Below, piece after piece: positions 44,905 to 54,340 of a stretch of 64,000 nt of DNA. Both the position numbers and the translations under genes were made by a program. Under the pieces are notes generated by a model that did not search any database, was not told where the DNA came from, and saw only the letters and a list, made by a program, of their open reading frames with translations. Origin of the DNA: Egicoccus sp. AB-alg2. GTDB lineage: Bacteria; Actinomycetota; Nitriliruptoria; Nitriliruptorales; Nitriliruptoraceae. How positions within the stretch are numbered: the first letter of the stretch is position 1; the number at the start of each line of letters is the position of its first letter. The stretch spans positions 372,001 to 436,000 of the forward strand of contig NZ_JBGUAX010000004.1 in the NCBI RefSeq assembly GCF_041821065.1, written 5' to 3'.

Positions 44905-45680
44905 CTAGACTCCCGGTTGAGGACGACCTCGACCTCGCGGCGTTGCTGCGCCTGGTCCTCGGCCATGCCGGCTTCGAGGTCGAGGTCACCAACCGCGTCG
45001 ACGGGGTCGTCGAACGGGCCGCGCTGGCCGAGAGGGTCCTCACCGACGGTGCCCTGCTCGACGGCACCGCCGACGACGTGCTCGCCGCACTGGCGGCGGA
45101 CCCGCGCACGGACGGCCTGCCGGTCGTGGTCTGCTCGGTGCGGCCCGAGGCCGTCCGGCATCCGCGGATCGTCGGCCGGCTGCGCAAGCCGCTGGACGCC
45201 GCCCGTCTGCCCCAGCAACTGCGGGACCTGCTGGCGGCGGTCGCCGCGGAAGATCCCGTGGAGCCGCCGGCGCCGCCGACGTCCACCGTGGAGACCGCCG
45301 CCGCCACGGACGAGGTCGCGGAGACGGTCGCGCTGCGCCAGCAGGGGTTGCAGGAGTTGGAGGTCCGGGCACGGGCCATCGGTGACGCCGGCGCGGCGCT
45401 GCTGTGCGGCGACCTGTCGACGTCGTCGCGCGAGCGGGCACGGGTGGCCGCCCACCGCAGCATCGGCCGCGCGGGCGGAGCAGGTCCTGCTGGGCGACCG
45501 CGCGCTCGACGTGCGCGACGCCATGCTGCTCTGCGAGGTCGCCGCCGAACTCGAGGACGGCGCCCGCTCCCGCGTCGACGCGCGCCCCCTCCGCCCCGAC
45601 GGGGCGCGGCCGGTGCGGCGCGCGAGCGGCGTCGTGGCGGTCGTCGACGACGACGTGCTCGTACGGCTGGTGCGGCGCCG
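44905..45680 (+). pseudogene. Decayed receiver-Hpt-receiver response regulator
   Basis: The sequence encodes a receiver domain (VEDDLDLAALLRLVLGHAG, ALAADPRTDGLPVVV, conserved Lys in GRLRKPLD) and an Hpt-like helix (RVAAHRSIGRAGG). A TAGACT -10 box sits five bases before the VEDD codons, so the start codon and first strand are gone. Near 45465-45485 the frame shifts and about ten Hpt codons appear lost; the new frame (EQVLLGDRALDVRDAMLLCE) completes the Hpt helix and ends in VVAVVDDDVLVRLV, the first strand of a second receiver, which stops abruptly. These are at least three separate lesions. Confidence 0.7.
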
Positions 45681-46137
45681 TCTGGGCTGGCATCGCGGTC
45701 TGCTCGACACCCTGTGGTCGCACCGCGACGCGATCCTCCGACCCCGCTACCGCGGTATGGCCTTCGGCGGGCTGGGCCTCTTCACGGCCGTGGAGGCCGT
45801 GGGGCCGATCATCGATGCGCTCGGGCTCGTCGCCCTGGTCGCCGGCCTGTCGCTGGGCCTGGTCCACCACGAGTTCGCCCTGCTGTACTTCGCGCTCGCC
45901 TACCTGTGGGGCATCACGCTCAGCCTCGGCGCCCTCGCGCTCGAGGACCGCGCCACCGGTTCGGAACTGCGCGTACGCGACCGTGTTTGGCAGGTGGTCG
46001 CCGCCTGCTCCGAGCCGTTGTGGTACCGGCAGCTGTCGCTGTGGTGGCGGCTGCGCGGCACCTGGCGGTGGCTGCGCGGGGGCGAGCGCACCTGGGGAAC
46101 GATGACGCGCAGCGGCTTCACGGGCAGCGGGCGCTGA
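45681..46137 (+). pseudogene. C-terminal remnant of a membrane family-2 glycosyltransferase
   Basis: In frame with the truncated second receiver, the peptide switches at RRRLGWHRG to the end of a processive GT2 membrane glycosyltransferase: GLLDTLWSHRDAILRPRYRG, transmembrane segments GLFTAVEAVGPIIDALGLVALVAG and FALLYFALAYLWGITLSLGAL, and the tail EPLWYRQLSLWWRLRGTWRWL. The catalytic domain (DxD, QxxRW) is missing. This is best explained by a deletion joining a regulator gene to the 3' end of a polysaccharide synthase gene. The product is unlikely to be functional. Confidence 0.7.
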
Positions 46138-46215
46138 CCGGCCGGGTCCGGTTCGCCCGGGTCGCTTCAGTACCCGGGTCCGGCGCCGACAGCACCTTCC
46201 AGGGGAGCAGCACCG

Positions 46216-48324
46216 TTGATCAGGAGTGCGGACGTGCGCGACCGCAGGCGGGGGGCACACGTCGCCCCGGTGCTGTGCGCCACGCCGTTCGCGGCCCTGT
46301 GGTGGATCTCGGTCGTGGCCGCGCTGGCCGTGGTGGTGACCCTGGTCGGCGTGCCCCGCTGGTCGTCCTTCGCCGCGGCCGGCACGGGCTTCTGGGTGCT
46401 CGTCGGGTTCGTGCTGCTCGGTGAACTGCGGCCCGTGGTCGCTTCCGGTCGGGTGGATCCCGACGGGGTGACGCTCAGCACCGCGTTCCTGTTCGCGGTC
46501 CTGCTGTGCTGGGGCCCGCAGCTCGCCCTCGCCAGCGTGGTGGTCGCGACCGTGGTGGGGGAGGTGGCGCGGCGCAAACGCTTCTTCGCCGCGACCTTCA
46601 ACGGGGCCCAGTACGTGCTGGCCTACGGGGCGGCCTGGGGTGTGCTGCGGCTGTTCGGCTGGGAGGCGTCCGCCGAGGCTCCGGCCGCCCTGGCACCCGC
46701 CGGGCTGCTCGCCGTGGTCGCGGCCGCCGCGGCCTACCACCTCGTCAACCTCCTGGTGGTCGGCGCCGCGATCGGCATGATCGAGCGGCGTCCGCTGCGG
46801 GCGACCATCCTGGAGAACGTCGCCTACTACACGATGACGACCGGCGCCGTGCTCGCGCTCGCGCCGCTGGTCGTCGTGGTCCTCCACGCCGACTGGGCGT
46901 TCCTACCCCTGCTGTTGCTGCCGCTGTACCTGCTGTGGAAGACGGCGGAGATGTCGCTGGAACGCGAGCAGCGCGCGCTGCACGACGGGCTGACCGGCCT
47001 GGGCAACCGCGTGCTGCTCGCCGACCGCGTCGAGCGTCACCTCGCCGAGCGGCGTCCGGGCGCGCTGTGCCTGCTCGACCTCGACCGCTTCAAGGAGGTC
47101 AACGACACGCTGGGTCACGCCGTCGGCGACGAGCTGCTCACCCTCGTGGCCGACCGGCTGCGGAGTTCGATGCGCGCCGAGGACGTCGCCGCCCGGATCG
47201 GCGGCGACGAGTTCGTGCTGCTGCTCGACGTCGAGGACGAGGTCGAGGCCCTCGACGCCGTCCACCGGCTGGGTCGGCTGCTCCTGCGCCCCTACGAGGT
47301 CGGTGGCGCCCGTTTGGAGGTCGAGGTCAGCATCGGCATCGCCATGCTGCCCGAGCACGGCGACCGCCTGGAGGTGCTGCAGCGCCGCGCCGACGCCGCC
47401 ATGTACGCGGCCAAGTCGGCCGGCGACCTGGTCGTGGTGTTCCGCGAGGAGCTCGACCCGAGCGCGCCCTCGCGGCTGTCACTACTCGCCGAACTCCGGC
47501 GCGCCACCCAGCGCGACGAGCTGGAGGTCCACTACCAGCCCAAGGTGGCGGTGACGGATGGTCGGCCGGTCGGGTTGGAGGCGCTCGTGCGGTGGCGGCA
47601 TCCCGAGCGGGGGCTGCTCCCGCCGGGCGACTTCCTGCCGCTCGCCGAGCGCACCGCCGTGATGCGCTCGGTCACGACGGCCGTCCTCGACCAGGTCCTC
47701 GGCCAGATCGCCGCGTGGCACGACGAGGGCCTGGCCGTTCCGGTGGCCGTCAACACCTCCCTGCACGACCTGTCGGACGCCGGCTTCGCCGCTCGCGTGC
47801 GCGCCGGGCTCGAGCACCACGGGGTCGATCCGGCGCTGCTGACGTTGGAGATCACGGAGGAGGCCCTCGTCGGTGACCCCAGCCGTGCCCTGGCAACCCT
47901 CACGGCCTGCGTCGAGGCGGGTATCGAGCTCTCCCTCGACGACTTCGGGACGGGCCACGCCTCGCTGACCCGTCTCAAGCGCCTGCCGGTCACCGAGGTG
48001 AAGGTCGACCGCTCGTTCGTGCAGTACCTCGACCGGCCCGGTCACGACCCCGACGTCGCGATCGTGCGCTCAGTCGTCGAACTGGCACGCGGTCTCGGGC
48101 TACGTAGCGTCGCCGAAGGCGTGGAGACCGCCGACACGCTCGCGGTGCTGGCCGACGTCGGCTGCGACGTCGCGCAGGGATTCCTGCTGGCGCGACCCAT
48201 GCCCGCCGCCGCGGCCGGCGCATGGCTGCGCGCCCGTGCGAGCGGGGCGACCGTGGCGCTCGACGAAGCGGTGGCACCGGTCGACGTGGCCGGTCGAGGC
48301 GGACCGAGACGACCGCTAGCCTGA
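46216..48324 (+). CDS. Membrane GGDEF-EAL c-di-GMP turnover protein
   Basis: 702 aa. About seven N-terminal hydrophobic segments (residues 25-245, MASE-like), then GGDEF ([27 protein letters not shown] at about residue 329) and EAL (LEALVRW at about 455; [41 protein letters not shown]). The inhibitory RxxD site is present as RAED five residues before GGDEF, and all EAL metal ligands are visible, so both activities are possible. TTG start with AGGGGAG nine bases upstream. It follows the decayed regulator/synthase locus and may once have controlled that polysaccharide. Confidence 0.92.
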   Translation: MIRSADVRDRRRGAHVAPVLCATPFAALWWISVVAALAVVVTLVGVPRWSSFAAAGTGFWVLVGFVLLGELRPVVASGRVDPDGVTLSTAFLFAVLLCWGPQLALASVVVATVVGEVARRKRFFAATFNGAQYVLAYGAAWGVLRLFGWEASAEAPAALAPAGLLAVVAAAAAYHLVNLLVVGAAIGMIERRPLRATILENVAYYTMTTGAVLALAPLVVVVLHADWAFLPLLLLPLYLLWKTAEMSLEREQRALHDGLTGLGNRVLLADRVERHLAERRPGALCLLDLDRFKEVNDTLGHAVGDELLTLVADRLRSSMRAEDVAARIGGDEFVLLLDVEDEVEALDAVHRLGRLLLRPYEVGGARLEVEVSIGIAMLPEHGDRLEVLQRRADAAMYAAKSAGDLVVVFREELDPSAPSRLSLLAELRRATQRDELEVHYQPKVAVTDGRPVGLEALVRWRHPERGLLPPGDFLPLAERTAVMRSVTTAVLDQVLGQIAAWHDEGLAVPVAVNTSLHDLSDAGFAARVRAGLEHHGVDPALLTLEITEEALVGDPSRALATLTACVEAGIELSLDDFGTGHASLTRLKRLPVTEVKVDRSFVQYLDRPGHDPDVAIVRSVVELARGLGLRSVAEGVETADTLAVLADVGCDVAQGFLLARPMPAAAAGAWLRARASGATVALDEAVAPVDVAGRGGPRRPLA
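48317..48322 (+). promoter_or_regulatory. -10 box of gatCAB
   Basis: TAGCCT inside the last codons of the GGDEF-EAL gene, 64 bases before the gatC start. Confidence 0.4.
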
Positions 48325-48385
48325 CGGGTCGACCCTGTGCCTCGCGTCCCGCCGCGGGGCGATCCACTCCCTTCAGGAGGACCCC

Positions 48386-48682
48386 GTGGCCCTCTCCGCC
48401 GACGAGGTCCGCCACGTCGCACGGCTCGCGCGGCTCGCGCTGACCGACGACGAGGTGGACGCGCTCGCGCCACAGCTGTCCGACATCCTCGCGTACGCCG
48501 AACAGGTCGGCGAGGTCGCCGCGCAGGACGTTCAGCCCACGACGCACCCGTTCGCGCTGCGCGACGTGACCCGGCCCGACGAGCCGCGCCCCTCGCTGCC
48601 GCGCGAGGACGTGCTGGCGGCGGCCCCGCAGGCCGAACAGGACCGGTTCGCGGTCCCGCGCATCGTGGCCGAGGAGGGCTGA
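48386..48682 (+). CDS. gatC: Asp/Glu-tRNA amidotransferase subunit C
   Basis: 98 aa. [34 protein letters not shown], and the typical [20 protein letters not shown] and [13 protein letters not shown] tail. GatC wraps around GatA and GatB in the trimer that converts Glu-tRNA-Gln (and Asp-tRNA-Asn) to the amide. GTG with AGGAGG four bases upstream. One base separates it from gatA. Confidence 0.95.
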   Translation: MALSADEVRHVARLARLALTDDEVDALAPQLSDILAYAEQVGEVAAQDVQPTTHPFALRDVTRPDEPRPSLPREDVLAAAPQAEQDRFAVPRIVAEEG

Positions 48683-48683
48683 C

Positions 48684-50234
<1,551 letters not shown>

Positions 50235-50235
50235 C

Positions 50236-51780
50236 ATGACCGCGACCGATCTGGGCGAGATCTCCGCGACCACCGCAGCCGAGCACGGCGTGCCGCTGCT
50301 CGAGGGTGCGACCGGGGAGTGGGAGCTGGTGGTGGGCCTCGAGGTCCACGTCGAGCTGGACACGGCCACGAAGATGTGGTGCGGCTGCTCGACCCGGTTC
50401 GGGGGCGACCCGAACACCAACGTCTGCCCGGTCTGCACCGGGCAGCCGGGCGCGCTGCCGGTGGTCAACGAGCAGGCCGTGCTGGACGCGACGCTGCTCG
50501 GGCTGGCCCTCAACGGCGAGATCGCGCCGGTGTGCCGGTTCCACCGCAAGAACTACTTCTACCCGGACCTGGCGAAGAACTACCAGATCAGCCAGTACGA
50601 CGTCCCGCTCGTGCACGACGGCTGGCTCGACGTCGAGGTACCCGGCGACGACCCGGCGGCCGACCCCGTCGTCCGGCGTGTGCGCATCGAGCGGCTCCAC
50701 ATGGAGGAGGACACCGGCAAGTCGCTTCACGTCGGCGACACCGGACGCCTCCACGGAGCCGACCGTTCGCTGATCGACTACAACCGCTGCGGGATCCCGC
50801 TGCTGGAGATCGTGTCGCGGCCCGACATTCACGACCCCGACACGGCGCAGGCCTACCTGCGCGAGCTGCAGGCGATCGTGCGTGCCAGCGGCGTGTCCGA
50901 CGCGCGGATGGAGGAAGGCTCGATCCGCTGCGACGCCAACGTGTCGGTTCGCCGTCCTGGTGACCCGCTCGGGACGCGGACGGAGATCAAGAACCTCAAC
51001 TCCGTCCGGTCGCTCGGCCGCGCCATCGCCTACGAGGCACAGCGGCAGATCGCGGTGCTCGAGGACGACGGCGGGATCGTCATGGAGACGCGGCACTGGG
51101 ACGAGGGTCGCGGGGTCACGGAGACGCTGCGCCGCAAGGAGACCGTCACCGACTACCGCTACTTCCCGGACCCCGACCTCGTGGAGATCACCTCGTCGGC
51201 TGAGAAGGTCGAGCGGGTGCGTGCCCGCCTGCCGGAGCTGCCGGCCGCCACGCGTGCCCGTCTGCGCGACGCCGGTGTCCCGGCCGACCTCGCGGCCACC
51301 GTCGTCGCCACCGGGCTGCTGCCCTGGTTCGACGAGGCGGTCGACGCCGGGGCGCAGCCTTCGGCGGCCGCCAACTGGTTGACCGGTGACGTCGCCGGGC
51401 AGCTGTCGTCCGAAGGTCTCGAGCTGTCCGAGTCGGGCCTCACGGGACGCCATGTCGCGGAGCTGATCGGTCTCATCGAGGACGGGACGCTGTCCACGAA
51501 GCTGGCCAAGCAGGTGTTGACCGGCGTCATCGCGTCCCGCGGCGCCAAGGGCCCGGCCCAGATCGCCGACGAGCAGGGCCTGAAGCAGGTCTCCGACGAA
51601 GGCGAGCTACGCGCCATCGTCGAGCGCGTCGTCGCCGACAACGCCGGCACCGTGGAAACGATCCGCGGCGGCAACCAGAAGGCGGTGGGTGCCCTCGTTG
51701 GGCAGGTCATGAAGGAGACGCGCGGCCAGGCCGATCCGCGCAAGACCAACGAGCTGCTGCGCGAGATCATCGGCTTCTAG
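50236..51780 (+). CDS. gatB: Asp/Glu-tRNA amidotransferase subunit B
   Basis: 514 aa. WELVVGLEVHVELDTATKMWCGC, NTNVCPVCTGQPGALPV, HRKNYFYPDLAKNYQISQ, MEEDTGKSLHVG, DYNRCGIPLLEIVS, EGSIRCDANVSVR, and the C-terminal YqeY-like tail (IRGGNQKAVGALVGQVMKET). Kinase/transamidase subunit that activates the misacylated tRNA. The zinc site Cys pairs are present. Last gene of gatCAB. Confidence 0.97.
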   Translation: MTATDLGEISATTAAEHGVPLLEGATGEWELVVGLEVHVELDTATKMWCGCSTRFGGDPNTNVCPVCTGQPGALPVVNEQAVLDATLLGLALNGEIAPVCRFHRKNYFYPDLAKNYQISQYDVPLVHDGWLDVEVPGDDPAADPVVRRVRIERLHMEEDTGKSLHVGDTGRLHGADRSLIDYNRCGIPLLEIVSRPDIHDPDTAQAYLRELQAIVRASGVSDARMEEGSIRCDANVSVRRPGDPLGTRTEIKNLNSVRSLGRAIAYEAQRQIAVLEDDGGIVMETRHWDEGRGVTETLRRKETVTDYRYFPDPDLVEITSSAEKVERVRARLPELPAATRARLRDAGVPADLAATVVATGLLPWFDEAVDAGAQPSAAANWLTGDVAGQLSSEGLELSESGLTGRHVAELIGLIEDGTLSTKLAKQVLTGVIASRGAKGPAQIADEQGLKQVSDEGELRAIVERVVADNAGTVETIRGGNQKAVGALVGQVMKETRGQADPRKTNELLREIIGF

Positions 51781-51788
51781 GCGGCACG

Positions 51789-52340
51789 GTGCCGAGCGTG
51801 CCTCCCGTGACGGTGCGAACCGCGGACCCGGGTGACCACGCCCGGGTCCGCGCGGTCCTGTTGGCGGCCTTCGACGACGACGTGCCGGCACGCCTGGTCG
51901 ACCGGCTCCGTCGCGATCCAGGCGCCGTCGTGGCCGGCTTCGAGTTCGTCGCCGAGTTCGACGGCGCCGTCGTGGGGCACACCATGCTGAGCCGAGTGCC
52001 GGTCGATGGTGACCGGCCGTTCACGGCGCTGAACCTCACGCCATTGGCGGTCGCGCCGGACCGCCGACGGCGGGGGATCGGCCGTCGCCTGGTGGAGCAC
52101 GCGCTGGCCGTCGTGGAACAGGACGGGCGGTTCCCGCTGGTGGTGCTCGAAGGGGATCCTCGCCACTACCTCCGCTACGGCTTCCGGCGTGCCTCCGAGG
52201 CGGGCCTGCAGCGACCGTCGCCGGCGATCCCCGATGAGGCGTTCCAGTACCGGCCGCTGGCCGGGCACGATCCCGCCGGCCATCGCGGCCGGGTCGTCTA
52301 TCCCGAGGTGTTCCACGAACTCGGTGCGGTGGGCCCGTGA
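51789..52340 (+). CDS. GNAT-family N-acetyltransferase
   Basis: Up to 183 aa; in-frame GTGs at 51798 and 51807 are alternatives (the last gives VTVRTADPGDHARV, the usual opening). AFDDDVPARLVDRLRRDPGA, VVGHTMLSRV, LTPLAVAPDRRRRGIGRRLVEHAL (acetyl-CoA loop) and VLEGDPRHYLRYGFRRA. This is the YhbS-like group with unknown acceptor. It ends with a GTGA overlap into the remnant of a uridine kinase gene, which suggests the two were once coupled. Confidence 0.82.
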   Translation: MPSVPPVTVRTADPGDHARVRAVLLAAFDDDVPARLVDRLRRDPGAVVAGFEFVAEFDGAVVGHTMLSRVPVDGDRPFTALNLTPLAVAPDRRRRGIGRRLVEHALAVVEQDGRFPLVVLEGDPRHYLRYGFRRASEAGLQRPSPAIPDEAFQYRPLAGHDPAGHRGRVVYPEVFHELGAVGP

Positions 52341-52589
52341 CCGAGCGGCACACGCGATCGCGTACGACCGCTCGCCAGGCGGTACTGGACGCCGTCGTCG
52401 GCGACATCGCGCGGCGCCCAGCGCGGCTTCGGTGATCCCGATCCGGAAGCGCCGTCCAACCGTCGCTACGTCGAGGGCCAGCAGCTCCACCTGCAACGGT
52501 GCCGGCCGCGCGACCATGCCACCTTCGTGATCGACAACACGGTCCCGGACGCGCCGCGGATCGTCCGCCGACGCCGGACGACGCCCTGA
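52337..52589 (+). pseudogene. Uridine kinase-like gene with large internal deletion
   Basis: A GTG overlapping the GNAT stop starts TARQAVLDAVVGDIARRPAR, the N-terminus of actinobacterial uridine kinase-like proteins that normally continues into the P-loop (GVDGAGKT). The frame instead meets a stop at about 52435. In the next frame, FGDPDPEAPSNRRYVEGQQL and CRPRDHATFVIDNTVPDAPR form the family's C-terminus up to the stop at 52587. Walker A, the core and lid are gone: a deletion plus frameshift, not functional. Confidence 0.65.
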
Positions 52590-52606
52590 TCCCCCGGGCT
52601 CGTCCG

Positions 52607-52612
52607 TACCCT
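52607..52612 (+). promoter_or_regulatory. -10 box of a leaderless promoter
   Basis: TACCCT, seven bases, then the GTG of the HNH endonuclease gene; no ribosome site. Confidence 0.55.
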
Positions 52613-52619
52613 CCATCGC

Positions 52620-53030
52620 GTGAACGGATCCGCCGCATCTTCCGCTGACGGCTGGTCGGCAGCCGAGCGGCTGGCCGCCGCCATCGAGCGTGACGGCCCC
52701 TACTGCGTGTGGTGCTCGCGCGAGTTCACGGGGCTGGTGCGGGCGACGCGTGAACACCTGGTCCCACGGGTCAAGGGTGGACCGAGCGTCCTGGAGAACG
52801 AACTGGCGGCCTGCTCACGCTGCAACCGAGAGCGCGGCCATCGTTCGCCGGTGCAGTGGCTCGACGAGGTGGCCGCGCGCGGCCGCGAGCCACGGCCGGA
52901 CGTCCTGGCGGCAGGGCTCCGCCGACTGCAGCGACGCATCGACGAGCGCGGAGGCCACCGTCGTATCCGCGACTACCTCCGCACCGAGTTGCGCAAGCTG
53001 GAGCGCCGGGGGTCGGCGGCGCACGGGTGA
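52620..53030 (+). CDS. Small HNH endonuclease
   Basis: 136 aa. Zinc-knuckle CVWC, HNH core REHLVPRVKGGPSVLENELAAC ... CNRERGHRSP, with His, Asn and the second Cys pair as expected. The C-terminal half is a basic helical region (LRRLQRRIDERGGHRRIRDY). Could be a homing-type or restriction-like nuclease, or a conserved actinobacterial HNH of unknown target. Leaderless GTG start. Confidence 0.82.
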   Translation: MNGSAASSADGWSAAERLAAAIERDGPYCVWCSREFTGLVRATREHLVPRVKGGPSVLENELAACSRCNRERGHRSPVQWLDEVAARGREPRPDVLAAGLRRLQRRIDERGGHRRIRDYLRTELRKLERRGSAAHG

Positions 53031-53190
53031 CGGGGACCGCACGGTCCGGCCTGGCTCGGGAGGCGACGGCATCGGCGGGGCCGTTCGCCGGGCACAGAGG
53101 GGTCGGACGACCCGAGTGGGGCGGGCGGCGCGTTCGTAGCGTCGAGACGAGGCAGCCGCCGACCGGGCGGCGACGTCCGAAGGCACGGCA

Positions 53191-53973
53191 ATGGTCCGGT
53201 ACGGGTTCGAAGGCAAGGTCGTCATCGTGACCGGTGGCGCGTCCGGGGTCGGCCGCGCGACGGCGCGGAGATTCGCCGCCGAGGGCGCTGCGGTCGTGGT
53301 CGCCGACGTCGACGACCCGGGCGGCAAGGAGACGGTGGACGGCATCCTGAGAGAGGGTGGCACGGCGGTCTACGTCCACGCCGACGTCTCGCTCGAGGAG
53401 GAAGCAGAGCGGCTCGTCCGTACGGCGGTCGACACCTACGGCGGCCTGGACGTGGCCGTGAACAACGCGGCCATCCTCGGCCGGTTCCTGCCGGCGGCCG
53501 ACACGCCCACCGAGCAGTTCGACCGCATCACCGCCATCAACCTGCGCGGCGTCTTCCTCGGCATGAAGAAGCAGGTGCCGGCGATGCTCGAGCGGGGTGG
53601 CGGCGCCATCGTCAACGTGTCGTCGGCGGCCGGGCTCCAGGCACAACCGATGGCGGTCGCCTACACCGCCTCCAAGCACGGCGTGAACGGACTGACGAAG
53701 ACGTCCGCGATCGAGTACGCCGCCGCGGGCGTGCGTGTGAACGCGATCAACCCGGGCGGCATCGACACCCCGATGGCTGCCGCGGCGATGGCGGACTTCC
53801 CACCAGAGGTGCTGGAGGCCATGAAGTCCGCGCCCAACGCCCACCCGTTGGGACGGTCGGCGAGCCCGGAGGAGATCGCGGCGGTCATCGCGTTCCTCGC
53901 CTCCCAGGACGCAAGCGACGTCGTCGGGGCCTGCGTCCCTGTCGACGGCGGCATGACCGCCAAGCTCGGCTGA
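53191..53973 (+). CDS. SDR-family oxidoreductase
   Basis: 260 aa classical short-chain dehydrogenase. NAD(P) motif VTGGASGVGRATARRFA, ADVDDPGG (Asp after the second strand suggests NAD preference), NNAAIL, catalytic Ser in VNVSSAAGLQ and Tyr-Lys in YTASKHGVNGLTK, and NPGGIDTPM. Acts on an alcohol or ketone not identifiable here. A 12-bp hairpin terminator follows. Confidence 0.9.
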   Translation: MVRYGFEGKVVIVTGGASGVGRATARRFAAEGAAVVVADVDDPGGKETVDGILREGGTAVYVHADVSLEEEAERLVRTAVDTYGGLDVAVNNAAILGRFLPAADTPTEQFDRITAINLRGVFLGMKKQVPAMLERGGGAIVNVSSAAGLQAQPMAVAYTASKHGVNGLTKTSAIEYAAAGVRVNAINPGGIDTPMAAAAMADFPPEVLEAMKSAPNAHPLGRSASPEEIAAVIAFLASQDASDVVGACVPVDGGMTAKLG

Positions 53974-53984
53974 CTCTGGCTCGC

Positions 53985-54014
53985 CGCGGCGACCGGCGTT
54001 GGCCGGTCGCCGCG
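53985..54014 (+). terminator. Terminator hairpin after the SDR gene
   Basis: CGCGGCGACCGG/CCGGTCGCCGCG, a perfect 12-bp stem with a 6-base loop, starting 11 bases after the stop; no U-run. The rest of the gap to 54340 contains a VOC gene remnant and a second hairpin. Confidence 0.65.
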
Positions 54015-54029
54015 CCCTCGGTCGGCACG

Positions 54030-54137
54030 CGTCGCGTCCGACGAGGACGGCGGTGTAGAAGCTGATGACGTCCGCCGGATCGGGACGGTCAGCTCGATCC
54101 AGCAGGGCACGCCGTGCGGGTAGGCGTGCCGTTCCAA
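54030..54137 (-). pseudogene. N-terminal remnant of a VOC-family gene with frameshift
   Basis: The minus strand reads LERHAYPHGVPCWIELTVP, a typical opening of VOC/glyoxalase-like proteins (AYPHGVPCWVDL), then must shift frame to continue as DPADVISFYTAVL, the usual first helix. After that the similarity ends. It is a short decayed fragment between the SDR terminator and the DUF222 gene. Confidence 0.55.
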
Positions 54138-54235
54138 AGTGACTCGCTCTCGGCCGGTCCGCTCATCGCAGGGACACGATGGCCCCAGCCCATGCGGACG
54201 CCCACGGTCCGCAATCGGTGACGCTCGCACGTCGA

Positions 54236-54281
54236 GCCCACCACGCGACGTCCCGCTGGAGGCGGGTTCGGCGTGGTGGGC
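54236..54281. terminator. Two-part hairpin downstream of the DUF222 gene
   Basis: GCCCACCACGC (54236-54246) and GCGTGGTGGGC (54271-54281) form a perfect 11-bp stem; its loop contains a smaller CCCGC/GCGGG hairpin. It lies 60 bases beyond the stop of the minus-strand DUF222 gene, so termination is likely. Confidence 0.55.
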
Positions 54282-54340
54282 GGGTGACGTGGTCGATCTC
54301 GCGCGAGGCCGCGACGCGATTGGCGGCACGGTTGCTCGCA

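Noticed and set aside
45040-46887. 615-codon minus-strand frame over the decayed receiver/GT2 locus
   Set aside because: His/Arg/Gln-rich antisense translation; the plus strand carries identifiable receiver, Hpt and GT2 sequence instead.
52620-53030. HNH gene as part of a restriction-modification or homing element
   Set aside because: No methyltransferase, intein or intron context is present nearby; kept as a stand-alone HNH gene.
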